From assembly GCF_000381525.1 (NCBI RefSeq), contig NZ_KB906627.1, forward strand, positions 1 to 32,930: a stretch of 32,930 nucleotides of DNA, written 5' to 3'. The notes under the pieces were generated by a model. That model was given only the letters and a program-made list of their open reading frames with translations. It was not told where the DNA came from and ran no database searches. The stretch is from Peptostreptococcus anaerobius VPI 4330 = DSM 2949 (lineage in GTDB: Bacteria; Bacillota; Clostridia; Peptostreptococcales; Peptostreptococcaceae). The position numbers and the translations under genes were made by a program. Shown piece after piece: positions 23,915 to 32,930 of the stretch (position 1 is its first letter; every line of letters starts with the position of its first letter).

Positions 23915-24895
23915 TTGGATATAAAAGAATTGAACGAAAAAGTGAGTGTTCCTAATTTTGAGTATACAGTGACAAATAAAGATTGGTTAAAAACACACGA
24001 AAAGTTGTCAGTTATGCAGGTGAATGTTGGTAGACTATGCAACTTGACTTGCAAACACTGCCATGTATCTGCAGGACCTGATAGGACTGAGATAATGTCA
24101 AGAGAGGTATTAGAGGCCTGTCTTGAGGCTTTCAAAAAGCATGGATTTAAAACAATGGATATAACTGGTGGTGCTCCTGAGATGAACCCAGATTTTGAGT
24201 GGTTTGTTGAAGAAAGTGCAAAAATAGCAGAGAGGGTAATAGTTAGAACTAACCTTGTAATTCTTCTAGCACCTAACTACAAGCATCTACCAGAATTCTA
24301 CAAGAAGAACAAGGTAAATGTAGTCTGTTCAGTACCTTTCTACACTAAGAAGAATGCAGACATACAGAGGGGTGAGGGTGTATTCGAAAAGTCTATGAGG
24401 GTCTTAAATACTCTTAATGATTTGGGATATGGAAAGGATAAAGACCTAATCCTTGACATAGTATACAATCCAGGTGGAGCATTCTTGCCACCATCACAGG
24501 CTTCTATGACTAGCCTATACAGAGAGAGGCTATATAGCAATTTTGGTGTAGTATTCAATAATTTATATACAATCACTAACAATCCAGTTGGAAGGTTTGG
24601 AGATTTCTTAGAATTATCAGGCAACCTAAATACATATCTTAATAGTCTGTATTATGCTTTTAACCCAGCAGCTGTCCAGAATATGATGTGTAGAGACCAG
24701 GTGTCTATATCATGGGATGGCTATATATATGATTGTGACTTCAACCAGGCAGTTGACATGAAGGTAGAAGGTAATACAACTATATTTGACCTAGCCAAGG
24801 GAGACATAGAAGTTAGGAAAGTTGCAACAGGAAAGCACTGTTATGCTTGTACAGCTGGAGCAGGATCTAGCTGTGGAGGAGCTACAGCAGAGTAA
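23915..24895 (+). CDS. arsS: ArsS-like radical SAM protein (arsenosugar biosynthesis type)
   Basis: 326 residues starting with TTG; AGGAGG (23903-23908) six bases before it fixes the start. The radical SAM cluster motif is CNLTCKHC (Cys42, Cys46, Cys49), followed by HVSAGPDRTE and the SAM-binding MDITGGAPEMNP. The C-terminal DUF3641-type region has YNPGGAFLPPSQ, RLYSNFGVVFNNLYTITNNPVGRF, MMCRDQVSISWDGYIYDCDFNQ and a cysteine-rich tail (CYACTAGAGSSCGG), the last perhaps holding an auxiliary cluster. ArsS is linked to making dimethylarsinoyl-sugars from arsenic species, but no arsenite methyltransferase (ArsM) or ars resistance gene is in view, so the substrate in this organism is open. Confidence 0.88.
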   Translation: MDIKELNEKVSVPNFEYTVTNKDWLKTHEKLSVMQVNVGRLCNLTCKHCHVSAGPDRTEIMSREVLEACLEAFKKHGFKTMDITGGAPEMNPDFEWFVEESAKIAERVIVRTNLVILLAPNYKHLPEFYKKNKVNVVCSVPFYTKKNADIQRGEGVFEKSMRVLNTLNDLGYGKDKDLILDIVYNPGGAFLPPSQASMTSLYRERLYSNFGVVFNNLYTITNNPVGRFGDFLELSGNLNTYLNSLYYAFNPAAVQNMMCRDQVSISWDGYIYDCDFNQAVDMKVEGNTTIFDLAKGDIEVRKVATGKHCYACTAGAGSSCGGATAE

Positions 24896-24911
24896 AAATA
24901 AGTATTTTTAA

Positions 24912-24942
24912 AAAGGACCTTGGAATTTTACCAGGGTCCTTT
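24912..24942. terminator. Shared terminator between arsS-like gene and murC
   Basis: AAAGGACCTTGG pairs with CCAGGGTCCTTT (one G-U) around a 7-base loop. It sits between the convergent stops of the radical SAM gene and murC and could serve both, although the T tracts are short. Confidence 0.6.
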
Positions 24943-24953
24943 AATAAATGTGA

Positions 24954-26309
24954 TTATTCTATTCCAAGTAGGCTGTTTCCAACCTTAAATATAGGACCTG
25001 CACCACAAGTGATGACCATATCGTTAGGTCCAACATTTTCTCTTAAGTAGTTTGTTATATCATCAAAAGATGGTAGGTAGATAGCATCTACGTGGTTTGT
25101 ATATAGGCTTTCAACTAGCATCTTTGAATTTATATCTCCAGGATCCTGCTCTCTAGCTGCATAAATATCTGCAACTATTACCTTGTCTGCTGCATGGAAT
25201 GCCTGTGAGAATTCATCAAAAAGAGCCTTTGTCCTAGTGTATGTGTGTGGCTGGAATACAACCCACATCTTGTCTTTTTTAAGGTTTTTGGCAGATGCAA
25301 GTGTAGCCTTGATCTCAGTTGGATGGTGGGCATAGTCATCTATTACTAGAGCACCCTTGTATTCACCCTTTTTCTCAAATCGTCTGCCAACACCCTTGTA
25401 CTCTTTGATACCTTCTTTTATAGTGTCTATGTCTATATTTGATACTATAGAAGCCACTATGGCAGCTGTAGCATTGTAAACGTTGTGTAGGCCGTAGATA
25501 CTAAGGTCAAACCTACCTAGAGCAGCACCCTTGTATTTAAGGTTAAATCTTGCATAGCCATTTTCGTCGTAACTAATATCAGATATGATGGCGTCATTAG
25601 TATCTTTTTGACCAAATCTGATGACACTGGCCTTTACATCAAATGTGATGTCCTTAGTGTTTTCGCTGTCTCCGTTTATGATAAAGAAGCCGTCTTCTGG
25701 AAGTAACTTACCAAACTTGTTAAAAGATGCCTTTATTTCATCTAGTCCTGAGAAGTAATCCAAATGATCTTCCTCTATATTTAGTACCAAAGATATAAAT
25801 GGATTGAAGTTAAGGAAACTATCTACATACTCACAGGCTTCAGTTATAAAGTGTTCAGAATTTCCTATTCTTACATTTCCACCTATTGTAGACAGGTTTC
25901 CTCCTACTAGGATTGTAGGGTCCTTTTCTGCATGGTTAAATATAGTTGATAGCATACTAGTTGTGCTTGTCTTTCCGTGCGTACCAGATACTGCGATCGA
26001 GTTTTTGTATTCTCTCATTATCTGTCCCAAAAATGCCGCCCTGTTTATCATAAGGATGTTTTTTTCCTTAGCAGCCTGGAACTCTTCGTTGTCGTTTGAA
26101 ATAGCAGCAGTATATATTACCATGTTGATATCATCTGTAATATTTTCTTTTTTTTGACCTATAACGACCTTTGCGCCCAAAGATCTTAGGTGGTCGATTA
26201 GATAAGAATCTTGCATATCTGAACCAGTGACTTTATAGCCTTTATTGATACAGATTTCTGCTAGGGCACTCATATTTATACCGCCAATTCCTATAAAATG
26301 TACATTCAT
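24954..26309 (-). CDS. murC: UDP-N-acetylmuramate--L-alanine ligase
   Basis: 451 residues, normal MurC length. It adds the first residue (L-Ala) of the peptidoglycan stem peptide using ATP. The N-terminal domain has [16 protein letters not shown], the central ATPase domain has [13 protein letters not shown] (P-loop), [14 protein letters not shown] and [11 protein letters not shown], and the C-terminal domain has [14 protein letters not shown] and [11 protein letters not shown]. The ATG at 26309 is preferred to the in-frame TTG at 26327, because GGGGGAGG lies 8 bases before the ATG. It is divergent from purR. Confidence 0.97.
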   Translation of the reverse strand: MNVHFIGIGGINMSALAEICINKGYKVTGSDMQDSYLIDHLRSLGAKVVIGQKKENITDDINMVIYTAAISNDNEEFQAAKEKNILMINRAAFLGQIMREYKNSIAVSGTHGKTSTTSMLSTIFNHAEKDPTILVGGNLSTIGGNVRIGNSEHFITEACEYVDSFLNFNPFISLVLNIEEDHLDYFSGLDEIKASFNKFGKLLPEDGFFIINGDSENTKDITFDVKASVIRFGQKDTNDAIISDISYDENGYARFNLKYKGAALGRFDLSIYGLHNVYNATAAIVASIVSNIDIDTIKEGIKEYKGVGRRFEKKGEYKGALVIDDYAHHPTEIKATLASAKNLKKDKMWVVFQPHTYTRTKALFDEFSQAFHAADKVIVADIYAAREQDPGDINSKMLVESLYTNHVDAIYLPSFDDITNYLRENVGPNDMVITCGAGPIFKVGNSLLGIE

Positions 26310-26344
26310 AGTGATGTCCTCCCCCAATTTTATAAAAAAATATA

Positions 26345-26389
26345 TTAATCGAACGTTTTATATGGTATAATATTAAAATGTTCAGCATC
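26345..26389 (+). promoter_or_regulatory. PurR promoter flanked by two PurBox-like sites
   Basis: AATCGAACGTTT (26347-26358) on the plus strand and the inverted CTGAACATTTT (26375-26385) on the minus strand resemble the Gram-positive PurBox (core CCGAAC), facing each other about 19 bases apart. Between them is an extended -10 TGG-TATAAT (26364-26371). The layout suggests PurR represses its own gene, and the left box also overlaps the upstream region of divergent murC. The next 125 bases to purR are AT-rich leader with no other feature seen. Confidence 0.6.
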
Positions 26390-26516
26390 ATATAAGTGTA
26401 TAGTATATGAAATTACTAACTTTAATATAATAATATATTATATCATAAAAAATTAAATAAAGTTCAAATGATAAATAATAAGCATACATTTAATAAAAGA
26501 ATCTATGGAGGTCGAG

Positions 26517-27365
26517 ATGAACAAATTTAAGAGGAATGAAAGAATAGGGGCGATAGTAAAGATATTATCTGACAATCCTAATAAAATCTTTACGCTGAGC
26601 TTCTTCACAAACCAATTTAACGCTGCCAAGTCTACGATTAGTGAAGACCTGATAGTGGTAAAAAACGTGTTTGAAAAGCTACAACTTGGTAAAGTTATAA
26701 CTATCTCAGGAGCAGCTGGCGGAGTAAAGTATATACCAAAGACATCAAAGGAAGAAAATGAGGACTTCCTTCTAAGTCTATGCGAAAGAATAAAGGAAGA
26801 GGGGCGTATCCTATCAGGAGGCTTCCTATATTTAATAGACCTTATATATGATCCTAATGTGGTATATAAGATAGGAGAAATTTTTGCATCAAATATAGAC
26901 TACAGCGAGGTGGACTGTGTTGTCACTATGGAGACAAAGGGTATACCTATGGCCTTGATGACAGCCAAGGCAATGAATCTACCCCTAGTTATAATAAGGA
27001 AGAATACCAAGGTATCTGAGGGACCTACAATTTCAATGACATATGTAACAGGTTCTTCTTCTAAGATAGAGACAATGTCGCTTCCTTCAAAGGCCTTAAA
27101 GCCAGGAAGCAAGGTTATTATTATAGATGACTTTATGAGGGGCGGTGGTACTATCAAGGGTATGACAGAGTTGATGAAGGAGTTTAACACAGAGGTTGTT
27201 GGTACAGGAGTATTTATATCTACAATCAAGCCTGAAGAGAAACTAGTGAACAACTACATATCACTACTTGAGTTAGATATAGTTGACAACGAAATAAAGG
27301 TTAGCCCAAATCTTAAGACATTTAACAATGAGTACAGGAATGTTGAGAATGAAGGTGAAAATTAG
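26517..27365 (+). CDS. purR: Purine operon repressor PurR
   Basis: 282 residues. It has an N-terminal winged helix (about 1-70, NERIGAIVKILSDNP, AAKSTISEDLIVV) and a phosphoribosyltransferase-type effector domain (about 80-270). The latter has METKGIPMALMTAKAMNLPLVIIRK and the PRPP-binding loop VIIIDDFMRGGGT. In Firmicutes PurR represses purine synthesis and transport genes, and PRPP relieves it. The ATG at 26517 is preferred over 26505, since the earlier ATG overlaps the GGAGG ribosome-binding site. PurBox-like sites lie in its promoter. The following pentapeptide gene starts 2 bases after the stop, so they are likely co-transcribed. Confidence 0.95.
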   Translation: MNKFKRNERIGAIVKILSDNPNKIFTLSFFTNQFNAAKSTISEDLIVVKNVFEKLQLGKVITISGAAGGVKYIPKTSKEENEDFLLSLCERIKEEGRILSGGFLYLIDLIYDPNVVYKIGEIFASNIDYSEVDCVVTMETKGIPMALMTAKAMNLPLVIIRKNTKVSEGPTISMTYVTGSSSKIETMSLPSKALKPGSKVIIIDDFMRGGGTIKGMTELMKEFNTEVVGTGVFISTIKPEEKLVNNYISLLELDIVDNEIKVSPNLKTFNNEYRNVENEGEN

Positions 27366-27367
27366 GT

Positions 27368-28009
27368 ATGAAATTGAACCTAGTTTGTAAACACACACTA
27401 GATTTAAGCGGTCTTGATTTTTCAAACCTTGACCTTTCATGGTCTGAGTTTGAAAATGTGAATTTTAATGGTGCTGTATTTGATGGTGCTATTTTAGACA
27501 ATATTAAGGCTAGAAATACAAGCTTTGAGGGCGCATCTTTTGTGGAGGCTAGCTTCAAGGGTGCAGATTTTAGGACTTGTAATCTGTCAAATTCAAACTG
27601 TGATGGGACTGACTTTACAGGGGCTATTTTGTTGGATGCAGTTTTGGACGGTATCAAGGACAGTCCTAGAACCAAGCATTTTAGGATGTATTGTCCTGAA
27701 GATGGCTATTTTATTGGATATAAAAAGTGTTTCAATGACAGGTTGGTTACCCTCTTGATTTTGAAAGACTCCAAGAGGTGTTCATCGACCACAAGTGCTT
27801 GTAGATGTGACAGGGCTAGGGTCCTTGCAATCACCAACCTAGATGGAAGTGGTCACTATACTGAAGCAGTATCCTTTGTAGACGCGGACTTTGTCTACAG
27901 ATTGGGAGAGGTGGTAGTAGCTGACTCCTACAATGAAGATAGGTGGTTGGATTCATCCCATGGAATCCACTTTTGGATGACCAAGGAAGAGGCACTTGGA
28001 TATATGTAA
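27368..28009 (+). CDS. Pentapeptide-repeat protein with DUF5758 domain
   Basis: 213 residues. Residues about 10-95 are pentapeptide repeats of the A(D/N)Lxx class: LDFSNLDLSWSEFENVNF, AVFDGAIL, TSFEGASF, ASFKGADF, TDFTGAIL. These fold as a right-handed quadrilateral beta-helix. Residues about 100-213 match DUF5758: FIGYKKC, LVTLLILKDSKR, CRCDRARVLAI, VYRLGEVVVAD and SHGIHFWMTKEEA. No biochemical function is known. The ribosome-binding site (AAGGTG) lies within the end of purR, so translation is probably coupled; whether that reflects a purine link is open. Confidence 0.85.
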   Translation: MKLNLVCKHTLDLSGLDFSNLDLSWSEFENVNFNGAVFDGAILDNIKARNTSFEGASFVEASFKGADFRTCNLSNSNCDGTDFTGAILLDAVLDGIKDSPRTKHFRMYCPEDGYFIGYKKCFNDRLVTLLILKDSKRCSSTTSACRCDRARVLAITNLDGSGHYTEAVSFVDADFVYRLGEVVVADSYNEDRWLDSSHGIHFWMTKEEALGYM

Positions 28010-28082
28010 GACAGATAGAGAGTAGAGGGCTTGTAAAATCATTTAAATAAGCCCTTGTGTATATGTAATATGGAGGTAATAG

Positions 28083-28955
28083 ATGCTACTTTTAGCAGAT
28101 AAATGGAAAGATTATGAATTAATAGACCTAGGTGGTGGAGAAAAGTTAGAAAGGTGGGGTCAGTATGTCCTTAGGAGACCAGATCCACAGGTTATATGGC
28201 CTATAGCCAATGAAAGAGGTCTATGGAAGAACCCACATGGCCACTACCACAGGTCAAATAGGGGCGGTGGAAGCTGGGAAGTAATAAACAAGTATCCAGA
28301 AATGTGGACCATAAATTACGGAAAGTTGACTTTTAAGATAAAGCCAACAGGATTTAAGCATACAGGCCTATTTCCTGAGCAGGCGGCAAATTGGGACTGG
28401 ATGATGGACAAGATATCATCTGCCAAAAGACCTATAAAGGTGCTAAACCTATTTGCCTATACTGGGGGAGCTAGTGTGGCTTGTGCGAGTGCAGGTGCTG
28501 AGGTATGCCATGTAGATGCAGCCAAGGGAATGGTGAATTGGGCCAAGGAGAACCTAGAACTGTCAGGTCTAAAGGACAGGAAGGTGAGATTTATAGTAGA
28601 CGATGTATTCAAATTTGTTGAAAGAGAAGTAAGACGTGGCAACAAGTACGATGCTATAATAATGGACCCACCTTCATATGGTAGGGGGCCTAAGGGAGAA
28701 GTATGGAAGATAGAGGACAAGCTGTATGAATTTGTAGACTTGTGCATGAAGATACTATCAGATAGGCCATTATTCTTCCTGATCAACTCATACACTACAG
28801 GTTTTTCACCTATAGTCCTAGAAAATGTCCTAGGTGCTACTATAGGAAGAAAGGCAAAGGGTGGAAAGATTTACTCAGGTGAAGTAGGTCTTGCTTGCTC
28901 AAAGTCTAAAACTGTTCTACCATGTGGTATATTTGGTAGATGGGAAGAAAGATAG
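28083..28955 (+). CDS. Class I SAM-dependent methyltransferase (COG1092/RlmI-like)
   Basis: 290 residues. The SAM-binding motif I is VLNLFAYTGGASVACASAGA (about 120-139), followed by VCHVDAAKGMVNWAKENL (motif II) and the catalytic motif IV IMDPPSYGRGPKGEVW. The C-terminal part contains FFLINSYTTGF and a GEVGL segment typical of rRNA m5C methyltransferases of the COG1092 group. It lacks the N-terminal PUA domain of full RlmI. RNA is the likely substrate; the position modified is unknown. GGAGGTAATAG precedes the start, and the gene overlaps or abuts an RluA-type synthase, making a small RNA-modification unit. A weak hairpin (GGGCTT/AAGCCC) lies in the gap before it (about 28029-28053). Confidence 0.87.
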   Translation: MLLLADKWKDYELIDLGGGEKLERWGQYVLRRPDPQVIWPIANERGLWKNPHGHYHRSNRGGGSWEVINKYPEMWTINYGKLTFKIKPTGFKHTGLFPEQAANWDWMMDKISSAKRPIKVLNLFAYTGGASVACASAGAEVCHVDAAKGMVNWAKENLELSGLKDRKVRFIVDDVFKFVEREVRRGNKYDAIIMDPPSYGRGPKGEVWKIEDKLYEFVDLCMKILSDRPLFFLINSYTTGFSPIVLENVLGATIGRKAKGGKIYSGEVGLACSKSKTVLPCGIFGRWEER

Positions 28956-28957
28956 AT

Positions 28958-29644
28958 ATGGATACAAATTTAAAGGTAATATACGAAGACAACCATCTTT
29001 TGGTTGTGGAAAAGATACCAAATATCTTATCACAATCTGACAATACAAAAGATGTAGATATGCTGAGCATGTGTAAGGAATATGTAAAAATAAAGTACAA
29101 CAAACCAGGAGCTGTATTTATGGGCTTGGTCCACAGGTTAGATAGGCCAGTTGGTGGAGTGATGGTATTTGCTAGAACTTCAAAGGCGGCTTCTCGTCTT
29201 TCTGATCAGGTAAGGACTAGGACTATGAAAAAGTCCTACCAGGCAATAGTAAACGGAAATCCACCAAAGGCTGGGGACTTTGTGGATTATTTATACAAGG
29301 ATACCAATAAAAACATGGTTAGGTGTGTGGATAAGTCCTTTAATGGGGGCAAGGAAGCAAGACTATCATATAGGTTATTGGATTCTAGTATATCTCCAGA
29401 AGATAAAAAGGATTATTCACTTGTAGAGATAGATTTACATACAGGAAGGCCCCACCAGATAAGGGTTCAGTTCGCTTCTAGAAAGTATGCCCTGTATGGT
29501 GACCAGAGATACTCGAAAGTGGCTAAAAAGGGCCAACAAATCGCTCTTTGGGCTACTAGGCTTGAGTTGGTTCATCCTACTACCAAGGAGACCATGGTAT
29601 TTAGGTCTAAACCTCCTAAGGAATATCCTTGGACTATGTTTTAG
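28958..29644 (+). CDS. RluA-family RNA pseudouridine synthase
   Basis: 228 residues from the ATG at 28958 (an in-frame ATG at 28940 lies inside the methyltransferase gene and has no ribosome-binding site). The catalytic Asp is in GLVHRLDRPVGGVMVFA. Other family motifs are YEDNHLLVVEK near the start, KKSYQAIVNG, LHTGRPHQIRVQFA and YGDQRY. There is no S4 RNA-binding domain. It converts specific uridines of rRNA or tRNA to pseudouridine; the site cannot be predicted. It directly follows the methyltransferase gene. Confidence 0.9.
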   Translation: MDTNLKVIYEDNHLLVVEKIPNILSQSDNTKDVDMLSMCKEYVKIKYNKPGAVFMGLVHRLDRPVGGVMVFARTSKAASRLSDQVRTRTMKKSYQAIVNGNPPKAGDFVDYLYKDTNKNMVRCVDKSFNGGKEARLSYRLLDSSISPEDKKDYSLVEIDLHTGRPHQIRVQFASRKYALYGDQRYSKVAKKGQQIALWATRLELVHPTTKETMVFRSKPPKEYPWTMF

Positions 29645-29652
29645 TATATTTG

Positions 29653-29678
29653 ATGGGGCTGTCATTAGATGGCCCCAT
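29653..29678 (+). terminator. Weak hairpin between RluA-type gene and UPF0489 gene
   Basis: ATGGGGC (29653-29659) pairs with GCCCCAT (29672-29678) followed by AATTTT. It may be an attenuator or weak terminator; the next gene's GAGGAGG site begins a few bases later. Confidence 0.4.
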
Positions 29679-29697
29679 AATTTTATGAGGAGGGCTT

Positions 29698-30396
29698 ATG
29701 TACGGAGGATTTTGGATAGAAAAACCAGTTGGTAATAACAAGTTTTCTTATGAGGCTAGGCTAAATAAGAAAATATATGTTCCAGAGATTATTGTATCAG
29801 ACCTCGATGGAGTTAAACTAGCTCAACATCCTTCTTTTATAGAATTAGAAGAGGGAGAGGAAAAAATATGTAGGGGGCTAGACAAGATATACAAGCTAGA
29901 GTGTAAAGAAGTCGGTGACAAAGAGGTATACCTATTTGACAACCACAACCATTCATTTTACTTTTGGGCCAAGGGTCTTAAGGAGGGAAAGTTTGATAGG
30001 GGAATAGACCTTGTTCATATAGACCAGCACAAGGATACCAGGGAGCCTGATAATTATGAGGTGGATTTTGAGGACCTAGTCGATGTTGCAAGGTATACTA
30101 CAGAGGTCCTAAATGTTGGCAGTTTTATAAAGCCAGCCATGGAAAGGGGCATATTTAAAGATTTGTATATAATAGATTCAACATATTCTATGTCAGCCAA
30201 AAGACCAGATGGCTATATACTGGACCTGGACCTGGACTTCTTTTCTGAGGACATGGACTATATAGGATTCGACGAGAGGTTGGAGTGTGTAATAGGTTAT
30301 GTAAAGAACACAGATTTTATTACAATAGCTACTAGTCCATATTTTATAGACCAGAAAAGGGCAATAGAGGTCTTAAAGATGATTTTCTCTAGATAA
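29698..30396 (+). CDS. UPF0489 family protein (arginase-fold metallohydrolase-like)
   Basis: 232 residues. It carries the family pattern YLFDNHNHSFYFW (about 78-90), LVHIDQHKDTREP (about 105-117), GYILDLDLDFFSEDM (about 172-186) and ITIATSPYFIDQKRAI. The HIDQHxD and DLDLDFF segments match the metal ligands of arginase/deacetylase-fold enzymes (DAHxD and DxDxxD). Its substrate is unknown in any organism as far as I know. GAGGAGG precedes the ATG by four bases. Confidence 0.85.
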   Translation: MYGGFWIEKPVGNNKFSYEARLNKKIYVPEIIVSDLDGVKLAQHPSFIELEEGEEKICRGLDKIYKLECKEVGDKEVYLFDNHNHSFYFWAKGLKEGKFDRGIDLVHIDQHKDTREPDNYEVDFEDLVDVARYTTEVLNVGSFIKPAMERGIFKDLYIIDSTYSMSAKRPDGYILDLDLDFFSEDMDYIGFDERLECVIGYVKNTDFITIATSPYFIDQKRAIEVLKMIFSR

Positions 30397-30463
30397 AAGT
30401 TATAAAATATGTTATTATAATGGTTGAAAAATATTTATTGGATATTAAACGGAGGATTAAAAT

Positions 30464-30958
30464 ATGTTATTTGAACAGTGGAGAAAAGCTAGTGAAAACC
30501 ATGCTGATGAACAGGCAGAAGTAAAGTTCTGGGAAGAATTCCTAAGAGATGAAACTAGCATATACAATGAAGTATTAAACAACAAGACACAGATAATCGC
30601 TGGTAAGGTAAGTGAACTTGCAGCCAAGTACAATACAAACAGCCAGACATTTATGGGATTCTTAGACGGTATCAATGAGTCTATAGAAATGCCTCAGGAG
30701 CTTGAAAAGATTGAAGAAGATACACAGATAAACATAAAGATAGACTGGGAAAAGTTGTACTTTAATATGGTAGAAGTTGAAGCTCATTGGTTGTCAAGCC
30801 TAAAGGGATGGGACGACATTCTTGATGCTGGTTTAAGAAAGAAGATCCAGAGAGACCACAACAAGGCTAAGACTATCGTAAAAGAAGAAAAAATTGGAAG
30901 AAATGACCAGTGTCCATGTGGTAGTGGAAAGAAATACAAGAAATGTTGTGGTAAGTAG
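30464..30958 (+). CDS. SEC-C motif protein
   Basis: 164 residues: a helical, acidic body (1-140) and a C-terminal SEC-C zinc-binding tail [19 protein letters not shown], as at the end of SecA. In SecA this motif binds zinc and contacts SecB or ribosomes; stand-alone SEC-C proteins are of unclear role. An ACGGAGG ribosome-binding site fits the ATG, and a TATAAT near 30415 may be its promoter. It is not a SecA fragment: the body shows no SecA sequence. Confidence 0.88.
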   Translation: MLFEQWRKASENHADEQAEVKFWEEFLRDETSIYNEVLNNKTQIIAGKVSELAAKYNTNSQTFMGFLDGINESIEMPQELEKIEEDTQINIKIDWEKLYFNMVEVEAHWLSSLKGWDDILDAGLRKKIQRDHNKAKTIVKEEKIGRNDQCPCGSGKKYKKCCGK

Positions 30959-31022
30959 TCTAGGTACTAGCAACCATAACTATAGTATTTTTATTTGATG
31001 GTGGATATATTTAAATTTAAGT

Positions 31023-31070
31023 GGGGAGAGAAGAACTGTGTTTATGTGTCTTCTTTCTCCTTTGTTTTTT
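31023..31070 (+). terminator. Intrinsic terminator before the GH1 gene
   Basis: GGGGAGAGAAGA pairs with TCTTCTTTCTCC (one bulge) around a 13-16 base loop and is followed by TTTGTTTTTT. It ends the SEC-C transcription unit; about 35 bases then lead to the next start. Confidence 0.65.
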
Positions 31071-31087
31071 AAGTGATTATTTATTAG

Positions 31088-32551
<1,464 letters not shown>

Positions 32552-32679
32552 TAAAAGTATATAAAAAAATATAAAAAATCAATTCTAAAAGTGTATTTTC
32601 TTAGTTGTCAATACATATGTTACACTTACGAGAAAGTTTTTCAAAATACTTGCTATTTTATCGAAAATTATAAATGGAT

Positions 32680-32713
32680 AAGTCAAGGAGTAAAGCTTTG
32701 CGTACCTTGACTT
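32680..32713. other. Hairpin after the transposase gene
   Basis: AAGTCAAGG (32680-32688) pairs with CCTTGACTT (32705-32713), with GTA/TAC adding pairs inside, 9 bases beyond the transposase stop. No U run follows on the minus strand. The element's end may lie further left: TGTCAATAC from 32606 has the TGT tip typical of IS3/IS481 ends, but the other end is outside the window, so this is unconfirmed. Confidence 0.35.
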
Positions 32714-32721
32714 AGTTCATT

Positions 32722-32930
32722 TTAATTTTCACAATAGCAGGCTGTATTTTTGAAATACTCTTCTACAACTTCATTTGGACTTTTAAATTTTAAACTTGTT
32801 TTTGCCGTACTATTATATCTTCTTTCATGCTTTGCCACCTGATTTATCAGATCTTTTTCGCTAGTAAATACTTTTCGATTATATAAAATCTTACCATCTT
32901 CCCTGTGACTTCTTTCTACTTTTCCATTTT
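32722..32930 (-). mobile_element. IS3/IS481-type transposase, C-terminal part
   Basis: On the minus strand about 68 codons are open from the window edge to TAA (32722-32724). They show the end of an integrase-core (rve) transposase: GKVERSHREDGKILYNR contains the third catalytic Glu, followed by KDLINQVAKHERRYNSTAKT and LKFKSPNEVVEEYF. The N-terminal helix-turn-helix and the first two acidic residues lie outside the window, so integrity cannot be judged. Confidence 0.85.

Overview
The window looks like a chromosomal segment of a low-GC, anaerobic Gram-positive bacterium of the Clostridia, most likely close to Peptostreptococcaceae. The signs are a CWB2-type cell-wall protein, a glmS ribozyme, Firmicute-type BirA and PurR control sites, an AGCS symporter, strong AGGAGG ribosome-binding sites and heavy use of ATA (Ile) and AGG/AGA (Arg) codons. 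The family assignment is an inference from gene content, not from a phylogenetic marker.

Region by region. (1) 1-2400: a 5' end of a CWB2 surface-protein gene on the minus strand, then a stretch of gene fossils: a topoisomerase III tail, an ISL3 transposase with internal and terminal deletions, and collapsed pieces of a dppB-dppC-dppD peptide or nickel transporter operon. (2) 2400-6460: an AGCS Na+/amino-acid symporter behind a possibly structured leader, and convergent glmS headed by a clear glmS ribozyme. (3) 6460-8570: a long region of uncertain content and two minus-strand genes of AT-richer codon use (a permuted papain-like hydrolase with a doubtful start, and an unknown membrane-anchored protein). 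(4) 8720-15070: a Pho-box-controlled pstS-pstC-pstA-pstB-phoU operon followed by a phoP/phoR-type two-component pair with its own promoter; PstS has its sequence motifs in circularly permuted order. (5) 15059-17450 (minus): an aroE-aroK gene fusion overlapping an EamA transporter. (6) 17560-19800: truA, then a repeat-rich leader and a DUF4143 ATPase that looks acquired. (7) 19860-23290 (minus): bioY under a BirA operator, a short DAHP synthase, DUF1015 and a truncated serA. (8) 23490-24940: a two-gene cassette, a carboxymuconolactone-decarboxylase-like protein plus an ArsS-like radical SAM protein, with a palindrome on its promoter. (9) 24954-32551: murC divergent from purR, then a run of plus-strand housekeeping and poorly known genes (DUF5758 pentapeptide protein, methyltransferase, RluA-type pseudouridine synthase, UPF0489 metallohydrolase-like protein, SEC-C protein) and a GH1 6-phospho-beta-glucosidase. 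(10) 32722-end: the C-terminus of an IS3/IS481-type transposase.

How the genes fit together: the Pst/Pho block is a complete phosphate uptake and sensing unit. The aroEK fusion and the DAHP synthase both serve the shikimate pathway but lie in separate transcription units. GlmS and MurC feed peptidoglycan synthesis. BioY imports biotin under BirA control. The decayed dpp operon and truncated serA point to reductive loss of peptide or nickel import and of serine synthesis, as expected in a host-associated anaerobe. The best candidates for something not well described are the two-gene ArsS/CMD cassette without an arsenic methyltransferase, the structured repeats upstream of the DUF4143 ATPase, and the leader upstream of the AGCS symporter.
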